A DNA stretch of 64,000 nt from Clostridium_AD frigoriphilum (GCF_036541405.1 NZ_JAZHFS010000004.1:124001-188000); one strand, 5' to 3'. Counted from the first letter of the stretch, positions 19,066 to 27,543 are shown. Notes: generated by a model not told the origin, from the sequence alone. Program-made: numbers and translations.

Positions 19066-20049
19066 TCAATATATATTTCTAAAAAGCTCTTTAAATTCTT
19101 TCTTAATAATTAGAAAATCCCCTAAATCATTTAAAAATTGAAATAATAATGCTCTAGTTTCGAATTCATTTCTGTCCTTTGGTAGTTCCATGTCCCCATA
19201 ATTTTTTCTAAGTAGTTCTAGCTTATTAATAAGTTCAATACAATCATTATCTTCATGAATATTTACTGCAACATCATTTGTGAACTCTGCCAATATTGTA
19301 GTTTGTTCATAGGTCATATAAACCCTAGAAAAATGCCTTTTCATTCTTTTTATAGCATCTAGTTGTAGCATTCTCATGTCTATATAACTTCCATAATAAT
19401 CTTTGCTTTTAAACAAATTATTATTATTTATTCTTTGTGCCATTAATTTAGTGTTCACAATTAGTTTTTCAACTGTCAAAAGTACATTTTGCTCATAAAT
19501 TGGCACTGCTTGAGTTACTAAGCTGGTAGCCATATCTGATAAAATTAATCTATATTGTTCTTCTATCTTCGCCTTGTTTTTTTCAAACTCTTCCTCTAAA
19601 GAAGCAGTATATAGATTAAATATCATTGCAACACCAATGCCTATTATAGTTAACTTTGCTTCATTTATAATCCACAAAATATTAATATTTGTACTTATTA
19701 AAAGATGTGTTGATAATACTGCACCAATAACCATCCCCTCGGTGGTTTTTGAAATATTGGTTAATGGTATAAATATAAGTAAAAACAGTCCAAATATCAT
19801 AGGATTATTTCCAAATAATGTATATAACGTAAAAGATAGAAGTATAGCCGCAGTGGATGATATTATTCTCTTACCTGCAACTAATAGTGCCTCTTTCTTG
19901 GTATCTTGAATGCTTAAAATCGCAATTATACCTGAAGTTACTCCAAATTCTAATCCTATATAATTTGATATAGTAATTGCTATAGTGGCGGATAATGCTA
20001 TCTTAAATGTTTTTGATTGTACAGTTTTGATTTGAAAGTTTTTCATCAT
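19066..20049 (-). CDS. Aromatic acid exporter family 1 / FUSC-like membrane protein
   Basis: Of the 327 residues, about the first 150 form four to five membrane helices (TFKIALSATIAITISNYIGLE, GIIAILSIQDTKKEALL). The remaining half is a helical cytoplasmic domain. This is the layout of the ArAE_1 family (DUF939), with its characteristic C-terminal domain. Relatives are annotated as aromatic-acid exporters, but function in Firmicutes is not well known. The start has two adjacent ATGs after an AAGGA site. Confidence 0.75.
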   Translation of the reverse strand: MMKNFQIKTVQSKTFKIALSATIAITISNYIGLEFGVTSGIIAILSIQDTKKEALLVAGKRIISSTAAILLSFTLYTLFGNNPMIFGLFLLIFIPLTNISKTTEGMVIGAVLSTHLLISTNINILWIINEAKLTIIGIGVAMIFNLYTASLEEEFEKNKAKIEEQYRLILSDMATSLVTQAVPIYEQNVLLTVEKLIVNTKLMAQRINNNNLFKSKDYYGSYIDMRMLQLDAIKRMKRHFSRVYMTYEQTTILAEFTNDVAVNIHEDNDCIELINKLELLRKNYGDMELPKDRNEFETRALLFQFLNDLGDFLIIKKEFKELFRNIY

Positions 20050-20204
20050 TCCTTAATTTTTCTCCTTTTCACTTCACTCTTTAACAACAAGGTTAATCTA
20101 TGTTTTTAATATTTGTAATCCTGCAATTATAGTCTTATTATACACTGAAATTCTATTTTATTGATTTTTACTTTTTAATGCAATTTAATATAGTTCCTTC
20201 TCCT

Positions 20205-20262
20205 AAAATTAAAAAAGCATATATCACTCCACCATTAGGAATGATATATGCTTTTTAATTTT
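20205..20262 (-). terminator. Terminator of the bceAB-like operon
   Basis: A very stable stem has arms AAGCATATATC and GATATATGCTTTTTAATTTT, loop of about 15 bases, with complementary A-rich and T-rich flanks on both sides, so it can work in either direction. It is about 95 bases past the permease stop. The rest of the 306-base gap 20050-20355 shows nothing else that I recognise beyond the leader of the exporter-like gene. Confidence 0.85.
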
Positions 20263-20355
20263 GCATTTTGTAGGTCTCGTTAAACAATATTATAACATTA
20301 AATTATTCAGTGCATTTCCAACTTTGATTCCTAATATTAAAATTTAAGTTACCTT

Positions 20356-22260
20356 CTAGCTGCTTACAGTTTTAATATAGGATTTTAATGTTATTAAATA
20401 ATATATACTATAAAGCAGAGCATAAACCAAAATCATAATAATAAGTTCTTTAGTAATATCAAATCCCATCATTTTGCCAAGTGGAATTGAAGCAACAAAA
20501 GTATTTATAGATGCCACAACCAATGGTGCTCCAAATAAAATCATAAGTTCCTTTGAAACAGCCTTTGTTATTTCAGGTGTGCTAACCCCTATTTTTCTAA
20601 GAATTATGAATTTATTTCTATCCTCAGAAGCTTCCATAGACATTTTAAAATATATAATGCTTCCTGTAGCTGTAATAAATAGTACTCCAATGAATAATCC
20701 AATGAAGCTCATCATCCCTGTTAATTTTAGACCATCCGTAAAATGATCATAAAATGTTAAAAGCTTATTTTCTGGTGGTATTTCACTTTTTAAATCCTTT
20801 ATAAAATTTTGTGAAATGAAATCATTATTAAGAATATATCCCGTTACTTTATAGCCATTATCTTTAGAAATTGTACCCTTAATCTGAGAATAAACACCAT
20901 CCCTTACAATGAGCGTTGGTTTGGAGTCATCAAGTGCCATAAAGTATTTCATACCAGTACCTGCTATTTTTAGATTATAGTCTTTATTTGTGCTCTTTAA
21001 TTTAACATCTTTACCAATCACGCTTTTATCAGGAGTAAATGCGGCTATTTGAAAAAAATAGCAATCTGTATCGTTTTTTAAATTTACTTTTACATCTGAT
21101 TTTTCATGACTATTAACTTCATTAAATTTACTTTCATTAAGAACTAAAAATGTATCATTAGTACCAGACAAGGGATTTTTAGCTTTTACGCGAAGAAACT
21201 CCATAGTATCCTTATACACAATCGAAATCTCTTTATGCTCTTTAATAGTATCGTTAAAAATCGTATCTGTATTATTACCATTTGTATATTCTACAGAAAA
21301 TGGTCTCATGTTTCTTGAGTTCACTTCTACTTTATTAAAAAGTCCAAAACAGAAAATCATGGCACAAAGAGCTATCGTAGTTGTAACTGCTATCACACTT
21401 AGTGTACCTACATTACCTTTATATCTATAATAAAGCTGTGAAATATATATGAGTTTTGTTCCTTTAAAGAGACCTTTCTCATTCTTTTTATTAATATAAA
21501 TAATTAAAGAAATAAAGCTTGTAAAAAATAATATAGTACCTATAACAACTAACAATACTACTATAGGGGCTATAAGAATATTAATAGAGAGCTTTCTAAT
21601 AGCCATATAATATCCATAACCCAAGGAAACCATAGAAATGATGCCTATTATAAAAGTTAAAAAAGATACTTTTAATCCTTTCTCAGCTTTTTGGGATGAA
21701 TTGAAAAGATCTATAAGGTTATCCCTGTATATAAGAATAGAACTGTGAATAGTAATTATTATAAACATAGCTCCAAATAATATAGAGCAAAATTTTAAAG
21801 CTTCTAAACTAATCTGAAAAGTCACATCACCTGTAGCTCTTATCATTACATATAATAGCATTATAAAAAATTTATTAAAAATCAATCCTAAAGCAATTCC
21901 AGAGCAAAAGGCAAAAGCTATAGTTATAAGATTTTCTATAAAGTTTAGTATTACAGTCTGTTTTTTAGACATGCCTAGTAACATATAAGTTGCGAACTCT
22001 TTTTTTCTTGACTTTATAATGAAAGAATTAGAATACCATATAAAAAACGCTGAAAAAGCTGCAATCATATATGCAGCTATGATAAATAAAACCATAAGGC
22101 TTTTCATATCACCTAGTTGGAGTTTTACATCTTTATTATTTATAATAGACATAAATAGATATAATGCAAAAACACTAAAGGTGGAACTTATAAAAAATGC
22201 CCAATAATTTTTAAAGTTTTTCTTTATATTGTTTACAGCCATACTAATTAAGGTCATCTG
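20356..22260 (-). CDS. BceB-like ABC permease of antimicrobial-peptide detoxification
   Basis: This 634-residue FtsX-type permease has about ten membrane helices and one large extracellular domain (about residues 310-500) between helices 7 and 8, the layout of BceB (646 residues). The extracellular domain is the sensor and binding part in this family, and flux through the transporter is sensed by the partner kinase. ATG 22260 has AGGAGG 8 bases upstream; a GTG at 22266 lies too close to it. It overlaps the ATPase gene by 17 bases. Probable role: freeing cell-wall lipid intermediates from bacitracin-like peptides. Ligand unknown. Confidence 0.9.
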   Translation of the reverse strand, partial: QMTLISMAVNNIKKNFKNYWAFFISSTFSVFALYLFMSIINNKDVKLQLGDMKSLMVLFIIAAYMIAAFSAFFIWYSNSFIIKSRKKEFATYMLLGMSKKQTVILNFIENLITIAFAFCSGIALGLIFNKFFIMLLYVMIRATGDVTFQISLEALKFCSILFGAMFIIITIHSSILIYRDNLIDLFNSSQKAEKGLKVSFLTFIIGIISMVSLGYGYYMAIRKLSINILIAPIVVLLVVIGTILFFTSFISLIIYINKKNEKGLFKGTKLIYISQLYYRYKGNVGTLSVIAVTTTIALCAMIFCFGLFNKVEVNSRNMRPFSVEYTNGNNTDTIFNDTIKEHKEISIVYKDTMEFLRVKAKNPLSGTNDTFLVLNESKFNEVNSHEKSDVKVNLKNDTDCYFFQIAAFTPDKSVIGKDVKLKSTNKDYNLKIAGTGMKYFMALDDSKPTLIVRDGVYSQIKGTISKDNGYKVTGYILNNDFISQNFIKDLKSEIPPENKLLTFYDHFTDGLKLTGMMSFIGLFIGVLFITATGSIIYFKMSMEASEDRNKFIILRKIGVSTPEITKAVSKELMILFGAPLVVASINTFVASIPLGKMMGFDITKELIIMILVYALLYSIYYLITLKSYIKTVSS

Positions 22261-23017
22261 CACCACCTCCTATGACTGAAAGAATCTTTAATACATTTTG
22301 ATAAAAATCCTTTCTTGATTTGTCACCTTTATAAATTTCATTAAATAGTTTACCATCTTTAATAAATATAATTCGCGTGCAATAAGATGCTGCAAAGGCA
22401 TCATGAGTAACCATAATAATTGTAGCTTTATTTTTATCATTTAAATTTTCGAGGCAGCCTAGTAATTCTTTGGAAGCTTTGGAATCTAAAGCACCTGTAG
22501 GTTCATCAGCAAGTACCATAGAAGGCTGCGTAATCATTGCCCTTGCAGCAGCTGCTCTTTGCTTTTGTCCGCCTGATACCTCATAAGGATATTTGTTTAA
22601 TATATCATTAATGCCAAGCTTAATACTTATTTCTTGTAGCTTTGCCTTTATAGTCTTATAAGGAGTTTTCGATAAAGCCAAGGGAAGCACAATATTTTCC
22701 TTTAGCGTCATAGTATCAAGTAAATTAAAGTCTTGGAAAATAAACCCTAGTTTTTCCCTTCTAAACTTAGACAAATTTGGCTCCTTTAGCTTGGTTATGT
22801 CATCACCACTTATTAAAACACTTCCTGAAGTTGGTTTATCAATAGTTGATATTACATTTAAAAAAGTTGTTTTTCCTGAACCAGATGGTCCCATTATTGC
22901 TACAAATTCACCATTTTCTACTTTCAAATTTATATTATCAAGTGCTGTATATTTTACACCTCCAAATTTTGATCCATAAACTTTTCTTAAATTTTCTATT
23001 TTTAATACTTCTGTCAT
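22244..23017 (-). CDS. BceA-like ABC ATPase
   Basis: 257 residues with Walker A GPSGSGKTT near residue 44, signature VSGGQKQR near 145, Walker B MVLADEPTGALD near 166 and the switch His in IIMVTHDAF. It belongs to the MacB/BceA group (LFNEIYKGD tail). It powers the permease encoded immediately downstream. The start has an ACGGGGGTC site. Confidence 0.92.
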   Translation of the reverse strand: MTEVLKIENLRKVYGSKFGGVKYTALDNINLKVENGEFVAIMGPSGSGKTTFLNVISTIDKPTSGSVLISGDDITKLKEPNLSKFRREKLGFIFQDFNLLDTMTLKENIVLPLALSKTPYKTIKAKLQEISIKLGINDILNKYPYEVSGGQKQRAAAARAMITQPSMVLADEPTGALDSKASKELLGCLENLNDKNKATIIMVTHDAFAASYCTRIIFIKDGKLFNEIYKGDKSRKDFYQNVLKILSVIGGGADDLN

Positions 23018-23066
23018 TATAAAGACCCCCGTAACATTAATTATTTTGAATATGTTTTACACTCTT

Positions 23067-23072
23067 AGTATA
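23067..23072 (-). promoter_or_regulatory. Putative -10 box of the bceAB-like operon
   Basis: Minus strand TATACT lies just after the terminator T-run and about 50 bases upstream of bceA. No -35 box is visible, as expected for a BceR-activated promoter; the BceR box is about 54 bases upstream. Confidence 0.45.
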
Positions 23073-23073
23073 C

Positions 23074-23118
23074 AAAAAAGCAAAATATACCGCCATTGCT
23101 TCGGCTTACATTTTGCTC
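23074..23118 (-). terminator. Terminator between the kinase gene and the bceAB-like genes
   Basis: Stem AGCAAAAT with ATTTTGCT plus an inner GCC/GGC clamp, followed on the minus strand by a run of six Ts. It begins 8 bases past the kinase stop and splits the module into two transcription units. Confidence 0.75.
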
Positions 23119-23125
23119 TTTCAAC

Positions 23126-23139
23126 TTACATTTTTGTAA
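23126..23139 (-). promoter_or_regulatory. BceR-type operator (TNACA-N4-TGTNA)
   Basis: TTACATTTTTGTAA is a perfect inverted repeat TTACA-N4-TGTAA, the consensus known for BceR-like response regulators. It overlaps the last codons and the stop of the kinase gene and lies upstream of the bceAB-like genes, so the local two-component system probably activates the transporter through it. Confidence 0.65.
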
Positions 23140-24145
23140 CATCATAATAATTATCCCATTTCAAAAAATGAATAATTACTTTGGTTCCTTTACCATATTC
23201 TGATTCTAGACTAATATAATGACCAAGTTTTTTAGCAATCTTTTGTGAAAGGTACAAACCCATTCCACTAGCTTTCAAGTTTTCGTTTCTTCCATTAAAA
23301 CCTGTAAAGGACTTTTTAAACAATCTATTTATATCTTCTCTTTTAATGCCTATTCCAGTATCTTCTACTATTAATAAAGCTTCTTTTTCGGCTTCAATAT
23401 GTTTAAATATTATACTTCCACCATTACTGGTATATTTTAATGAGTTTGATAGGAGCTGATCAATTATGAAAAGCAACCACTTTTTGTCAGTATCTATAAT
23501 AAGTGTTTCAGGGACTTTATTTATTAATTTAATGTGTTTTTTTATAAATATAATTGAATGTTTTTTAATGCTTTCTTTAATTAATTTGTTGATACTTACT
23601 TCTGAAAGAATATAATCCTCAGAAAAACTATTACTTCTAGAATAACAAAGCACCTTTTCAACATAATCATCAATCTTTTCAATTTCTTCCTTTAATGATT
23701 CACAGCCTTTCTCCTCACTCTCAAGTAGTAACTTTGAGGTGGTAATTGGCGTTTTAATTTCATGAACCCAAGCAGTCATAAACTCTGCATTTTCTTTGAA
23801 ATCTGTTTCCGTGACCCTTGCCATTCTCATGAAATCTTCATAAATCATCTGAATTATCTGAGCATATATTTCATCTCTATAATCCATCGGGCTAGGTAAA
23901 ATAGGAGTTTTATCCTCTGAATCTTTTACGAATAAAAGCTTTTTAATATTTTGAAATTGTACATAATAATCTATACTTATATAAATTATTAACATAAAAA
24001 AAGAAACGAATATAATATAAAGAACATTAGAAGTAAGTACTCGGTTTTGTCTGTCAAAACATATAGTTAATAAAATAAAGCCCATGAGAATAAAATAAAA
24101 TACTAAGAGCCTAAGGTTTTCCTTTAAATATTTAGTAAACTTCAT
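23126..24145 (-). CDS. BceS-like intramembrane-sensing histidine kinase
   Basis: This 339-residue kinase has two N-terminal helices (about 11-30 and 36-58) and almost no extracellular loop, the mark of intramembrane-sensing kinases. The H-box is EFMTAWVHEIKTPIT (His near 128). The N-box is NSLKYTSNGG and the G-boxes are EDTGIGIKRED and ASGMGLYL. Its ATG overlaps the regulator stop by 4 bases (ATGA). Like BceS, it should sense the drug through the BceAB transporter. Confidence 0.92.
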   Translation of the reverse strand: MKFTKYLKENLRLLVFYFILMGFILLTICFDRQNRVLTSNVLYIIFVSFFMLIIYISIDYYVQFQNIKKLLFVKDSEDKTPILPSPMDYRDEIYAQIIQMIYEDFMRMARVTETDFKENAEFMTAWVHEIKTPITTSKLLLESEEKGCESLKEEIEKIDDYVEKVLCYSRSNSFSEDYILSEVSINKLIKESIKKHSIIFIKKHIKLINKVPETLIIDTDKKWLLFIIDQLLSNSLKYTSNGGSIIFKHIEAEKEALLIVEDTGIGIKREDINRLFKKSFTGFNGRNENLKASGMGLYLSQKIAKKLGHYISLESEYGKGTKVIIHFLKWDNYYDVTKM

Positions 24146-24816
24146 TTAACAACATATCCTTGATTTATAATAGTCTTAATAAAATCTATAAGCCCAATTT
24201 CCTTTAGCTTTTTTCGGAGTCTATTTATATTAACTGTTAGTGTATTGTCATCGATGAAGTTTTCATCCTGCCAAAGCTCTTGCATTATAGCCTCTCTGCT
24301 TACTATGTTTTCATGTTTTTTCATTAATATGTATAGTATTTTAAATTCATTTTTAGTTAGTTCAATTGATTTTTCATTGAAATATAACATGTTATCTCTT
24401 AGTGATAACACAACTCCTTTATAATCAATGGTATCCATACTTGTATCTCCATAAGAATAGGTTCTACGTAAAATTGCATTTATTTTTGCCATAAGTATAT
24501 CCATTGAAAAAGGTTTTGTAATGTAATCATCCGCGCCCATATTCACGGCCATAATAACATCCATATTTGTACTTCTAGAAGATAAAAATATGACTGGCAC
24601 CTTAGAAATGCTTCTAATCTTATTACACCAATAAAAGCCATCAAAAGCAGGCAGATTTACATCCATAAGAACAAGTCCCGGATTTATCCTAGTGAATTCT
24701 TCAAATACATTATTGAAGTTATCAACTGCATAAGCCTCAAACCCCCACTTGCCAAGGGATTTTTTTATTATATCCCTAATTTTCTCTTCATCTTCAATTA
24801 CTAATATTTTATACAT
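24142..24816 (-). CDS. BceR-like OmpR-family response regulator
   Basis: 224 residues: receiver domain with the acidic pair near residues 8-9 (EDEE), phospho-acceptor Asp in LVLMDVNLPAFDG (about 52), Lys in ITKPFSMD, then a winged-helix output domain (VNRLRKKL and the end INQGYVVK). It is translationally coupled to the kinase and should bind the TTACA-N4-TGTAA box upstream of the transporter genes. ATG with a GGGAGGA site. Confidence 0.92.
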   Translation of the reverse strand: MYKILVIEDEEKIRDIIKKSLGKWGFEAYAVDNFNNVFEEFTRINPGLVLMDVNLPAFDGFYWCNKIRSISKVPVIFLSSRSTNMDVIMAVNMGADDYITKPFSMDILMAKINAILRRTYSYGDTSMDTIDYKGVVLSLRDNMLYFNEKSIELTKNEFKILYILMKKHENIVSREAIMQELWQDENFIDDNTLTVNINRLRKKLKEIGLIDFIKTIINQGYVVK

Positions 24817-24864
24817 AATATCCTCCCTAAGTGGTTTTACAAAATATCATGACTGCTGCAGTTC

Positions 24865-24882
24865 TTACTTGGCTACAAGTAA
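24865..24882. promoter_or_regulatory. Inverted repeat in the response-regulator leader
   Basis: TTACTTGGCTACAAGTAA has perfect 7-bp arms (TTACTTG and CAAGTAA) and a 4-base spacer. It is about 50 bases upstream of the response-regulator ATG, beside an ACTGCTGCAGT palindrome. It may be an autoregulatory operator or an RNA hairpin; its spacing resembles the BceR box but its half-sites differ. Confidence 0.45.
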
Positions 24883-24916
24883 CAGTTGCATTTGTAATTA
24901 ATACTTCAGATATAAT

Positions 24917-24971
24917 GTACATTTCATACTAATTATACTATAATAATCTTTAATTGGATATAACTGTTACC
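24917..24971 (+). repeat. Promoter-bearing direct repeat, copy 1
   Basis: By eye this 55-base segment is identical to 26725-26779 at 53 positions. It contains a perfect -10 box TATAAT (24939-24944) with TGTACA 17 bases upstream as a poor -35. It ends at the first base of a palindromic operator and drives the flavodoxin-fold gene. Confidence 0.75.
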
Positions 24972-25000
24972 CCTGGGGTGAATGGATGTACCCCTGGGGT
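24969..25000 (+). promoter_or_regulatory. Tandem palindromic operators ACCCCTGGGGT
   Basis: The 11-bp palindrome ACCCCTGGGGT occurs at 24969-24979 and again at 24990-25000, a 21-bp period that puts both on one face of the helix. Each is followed by AATGGATG. They lie about 18 and 39 bases past the presumed transcription start, which suits a repressor. G-tract inverted repeats of this kind resemble CsoR/CstR-family operators, but no such regulator gene is in the window. Confidence 0.6.
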
Positions 25001-25027
25001 AAATGGATGTATTGGAGGTAATGCTAA

Positions 25028-25819
25028 TTGAAGATACTAATTGTTAATGGTAGTGCACATAAAGGAAACACATGGACGCTTGTGGAAATAATAAAAAAAC
25101 ATATGCAAGAAATTTCACATAATAAAATAGTGTTTGACGAGATACATTTGGCAGAAATAAATCTCCCCTTTTGTATCGGATGTAGTTCATGTTTAATTAG
25201 AGGAAATAAAAGTTGTCCTCATCACTTGGAAGTACAAAAATTTATTGACAAAATCGAAGAAAATGATGCCACAATTATTGCGAGCCCTTGCTATGCCAAT
25301 CATGTGACTGCATTGATGAAGAATTTTATAGATCATTTAGCTTTTAACACTCATAGACCAAAATTTTTCAAAAATAAAATGTTAGCAATTTCAACTGCAG
25401 GTGGGAGTGGTGCTAAAAAATGCACAAAATACTTACGAGAAACTTTTATGTGTTGGGGATTTAATCATGGATATGAACTTCCAGTTATATCCAATAGCTA
25501 CGGAGGATATAATCCTTCCCCAAAAGTAGTTAAAAAGGTCAAAATAGTTGCTGAAAAATTCTATATGGATGTATCTTGTGGAAAATTATATTCTCCAACA
25601 TTTGTGAGTTTGTTAGTTTATAATATTTTTCGTGGGATGAGCCATTCTGGAACTGAGGGTGAATTTTATGACAATGAGTATTGGAAAAAGACTGGACTAG
25701 TTGATGTTGCCTATGCGACGGAAATACCCCTTCCATTATACAAACATGTTTTGGGGAATATCATATATTCCATTTCGAAGAAAGTAGCTAAAAAGACAAA
25801 AATAACTTACAATAAATAA
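25028..25819 (+). CDS. Flavodoxin-fold NAD(P)H-dependent oxidoreductase
   Basis: 263 residues: an N-terminal flavodoxin-like domain (KILIVNGSAHKGNTWTLVEII binds the FMN phosphate), then GCSSCLIRGNKSC, the cysteine pattern seen in many FMN reductases of this family, and ASPCYANHVTALMKNFIDHL. The C-terminal 80 residues are basic and less conserved. The start is TTG with GGAGG 9 bases upstream; an ATG at 25021 opens only an 8-codon frame. Controlled by the tandem palindromes upstream. Substrate unknown. Confidence 0.8.
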   Translation: MKILIVNGSAHKGNTWTLVEIIKKHMQEISHNKIVFDEIHLAEINLPFCIGCSSCLIRGNKSCPHHLEVQKFIDKIEENDATIIASPCYANHVTALMKNFIDHLAFNTHRPKFFKNKMLAISTAGGSGAKKCTKYLRETFMCWGFNHGYELPVISNSYGGYNPSPKVVKKVKIVAEKFYMDVSCGKLYSPTFVSLLVYNIFRGMSHSGTEGEFYDNEYWKKTGLVDVAYATEIPLPLYKHVLGNIIYSISKKVAKKTKITYNK

Positions 25820-25826
25820 ATTATTT

Positions 25827-25863
25827 ATAATGCCGACCCATGCAACCTCCTTTTCGGCATTAT
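25827..25863 (+). terminator. Hairpin after the flavodoxin-fold gene
   Basis: Stem ATAATGCCGA with TCGGCATTAT, loop 17 bases, 8 bases past the stop. No T-run follows, so termination is uncertain. Confidence 0.45.
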
Positions 25864-25910
25864 CAATTGGCTTATCAATGAATGTTCCATACATAATAGA
25901 CATTATTTTG

Positions 25911-25950
25911 ACAAGCCCAATTAAATATGGGCTTGCTTGCAACGAAATAG
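25911..25950. repeat. Dispersed hairpin element, copy A
   Basis: Stem CAAGCCCA with TGGGCTTG (25912-25935), followed by CTTGCAACGAAATAGAAG. The tail resembles tails at 53771, 54704, 59863 and 60483, so this looks like one copy of a small dispersed intergenic element. It may also serve as the 3' end of the minus-strand gene ending at 25987. Confidence 0.4.
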
Positions 25951-25986
25951 AAGAAAAATGTATACTAAATATCATACTAATAGAAA

Positions 25987-26283
25987 TTACTCTAAATCCT
26001 TCGCTTTCATAATTTCTATTTCTCTTTCTTTTTGCTCTTTCAGTTTTTTGCGTCCCTTATCCCATTCTTCTAAACTCCAAAGAAAAGGAAGTGCTAAACT
26101 TAAGAAACTTCTGAACCCGAAATTAAGTCCTGCAAAAGAGAAAACAAAAACAGCAAATAAGATAATAATTATTGGTATGATGCTACCCCAAGCCCAACTT
26201 TCCAACTTGCTCAATACAGATTGAGCAGCCATAAGTAAAACTATACCTACTATAACAATAATTGTGACAACAAATTGTGACAT
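25987..26283 (-). CDS. Small membrane protein partnered with a DUF2089-like regulator
   Basis: 98 residues with two or three hydrophobic helices (FVVTIIVIVGIVLLMAA, SIIPIIIILFAVFVFSFAG) and a charged C-terminal tail (KGRKKLKEQKEREIEIMKAK). The start is ATG 26283, 6-7 bases after AGGAGG; upstream in-frame ATGs fall within the preceding gene. It starts one base past the HTH gene's stop, so the two are coupled. Such pairs are common in Firmicutes; function unknown. Confidence 0.7.
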   Translation of the reverse strand: MSQFVVTIIVIVGIVLLMAAQSVLSKLESWAWGSIIPIIIILFAVFVFSFAGLNFGFRSFLSLALPFLWSLEEWDKGRKKLKEQKEREIEIMKAKDLE

Positions 26284-26284
26284 A

Positions 26285-26584
26285 CTATTTTCCTCCTTGT
26301 GATTCTTTGTATTTTTCAATAATAAGTTTAGCAGTTTGTAAATCTATTTTTGAGTCAACAGCTAAACCTTTAATAAATGATTGAAATGGTTGTTCCTCTT
26401 TTTTTTGGTAGAGTTCTATTTTTTGAATAAGCTTATCCAATCTTAACCTAACTGTTGGATAAGAAACTCCATAAAGTTTGGCAATTTCTTTTAATGAACC
26501 TGACAGTAAAATAAAATTTTTAAAAAAAGTAGCATCCTCTTGCTCCAAAGCAAGTATCCATTCAGGTATTTTATCGATATCCAT
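26285..26584 (-). CDS. DUF2089-like helix-turn-helix protein
   Basis: 99 residues. The segment GSLKEIAKLYGVSYPTVRLRLDKLIQKI near residue 29 is a clear helix-turn-helix of the DUF2089 type, with no metal-binding cysteines. It is followed without a gap by the small membrane protein gene, suggesting a regulator whose activity is tuned by a membrane partner (inference). ATG with a GGAGAG site. Confidence 0.72.
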   Translation of the reverse strand: MDIDKIPEWILALEQEDATFFKNFILLSGSLKEIAKLYGVSYPTVRLRLDKLIQKIELYQKKEEQPFQSFIKGLAVDSKIDLQTAKLIIEKYKESQGGK

Positions 26585-26724
26585 TTAAACTCTCCTTTCA
26601 TAATATATTCAATAATATTAAGTATAACCTTAATTATATTAAAGTCAATAGTGATTATATTTTAGTAAATTTAATCTTTCTTCACAAATTTCTATAACCA
26701 TCTATTATTGCTATGTTTTTTTGT

Positions 26725-26779
26725 GTACATTTTATACTAATTATACTATAATAATCTTTAATTGGAGATAACTGTTACC
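26725..26779 (+). repeat. Promoter-bearing direct repeat, copy 2
   Basis: By eye 53 of 55 bases match copy 1 at 24917. The -10 box TATAAT is at 26747-26752. It precedes the FtsX-type exporter operon, so the exporter and the flavodoxin-fold protein 1.8 kb away have nearly the same core promoter. Confidence 0.75.
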
Positions 26780-26789
26780 ACTGTGGTAA
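26775..26789 (+). promoter_or_regulatory. Palindromic operator TTACCACTGTGGTAA
   Basis: This perfect 15-base palindrome (central T) sits at the same place after the -10 box as the ACCCCTGGGGT sites of copy 1 and is also followed by ATGGAT. It differs from them at the fourth position of each half-site. Probably bound by the same or a sister regulator. Confidence 0.55.
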
Positions 26790-26817
26790 ATGGATATTTA
26801 TAGGTAGGAGGATATCA

Positions 26818-27513
26818 ATGGAATATATTTTACAAGTCAAAAATTTATTAAAGATGTACGACAAAACGGAAACAGTATTAAAAAATGTATCAGTTAATTT
26901 TGTACGTGGAACATTTACTACAATAGTAGGGCCAAGTGGATCTGGTAAATCAACATTATTAAATATCATATCAGGCTTACTAACGCCTACAGATGGTGAA
27001 GTTATTTTTAAAGGGATAGATATTACAAAGTATAATAATGAAAAACTGGCTTTTTACAGAAGACATAATGTAAGCCATATATTTCAGGAATATAATTTGC
27101 TTGATGATTTAACTGTAAAAGAAAATATATTATTAGGCATGGATGATAAATCACAAAGAAAGTATCTAGATGATCTTATGAAAGATTTAGGAATTATTGA
27201 ATTTCAGGATAAGTTTCCGAGTCAACTATCAGGAGGAGAGCAGCAGAGAGTATCCATTGCAAGAGCTATGATTAAAAAGCCTGAATTAATATTTTGTGAT
27301 GAAGCAACAGGAGCACTTGACGAGAAAAACAGTAAAAAAGTAGTTTCTTTACTATGTGAAATACAGAAAAAGTATAAAACTACAGTAATATTTATAACTC
27401 ATAATCAAGAAATTGCAAAGACATCAGAAAGAATCATAACAATGAAGAATAGTACAATCAGTAGCGATTATTTTAACAATAACAGAATAGATGCGCAGGA
27501 TATGAAATGGTAG
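26818..27513 (+). CDS. ABC ATPase of an FtsX-type exporter
   Basis: 231 residues: Walker A GPSGSGKST near residue 40, signature LSGGEQQR near 138, Walker B LIFCDEATGALDE near 158 and switch His in VIFITHNQE. It belongs to the LolD/MacB/BceA group. Start ATG with a GTAGGAGG site. It is 30 bases upstream of its permease gene. Confidence 0.9.
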   Translation: MEYILQVKNLLKMYDKTETVLKNVSVNFVRGTFTTIVGPSGSGKSTLLNIISGLLTPTDGEVIFKGIDITKYNNEKLAFYRRHNVSHIFQEYNLLDDLTVKENILLGMDDKSQRKYLDDLMKDLGIIEFQDKFPSQLSGGEQQRVSIARAMIKKPELIFCDEATGALDEKNSKKVVSLLCEIQKKYKTTVIFITHNQEIAKTSERIITMKNSTISSDYFNNNRIDAQDMKW

Positions 27514-27543
27514 AAACTAATATCTCATACGAGGTAAATATAT

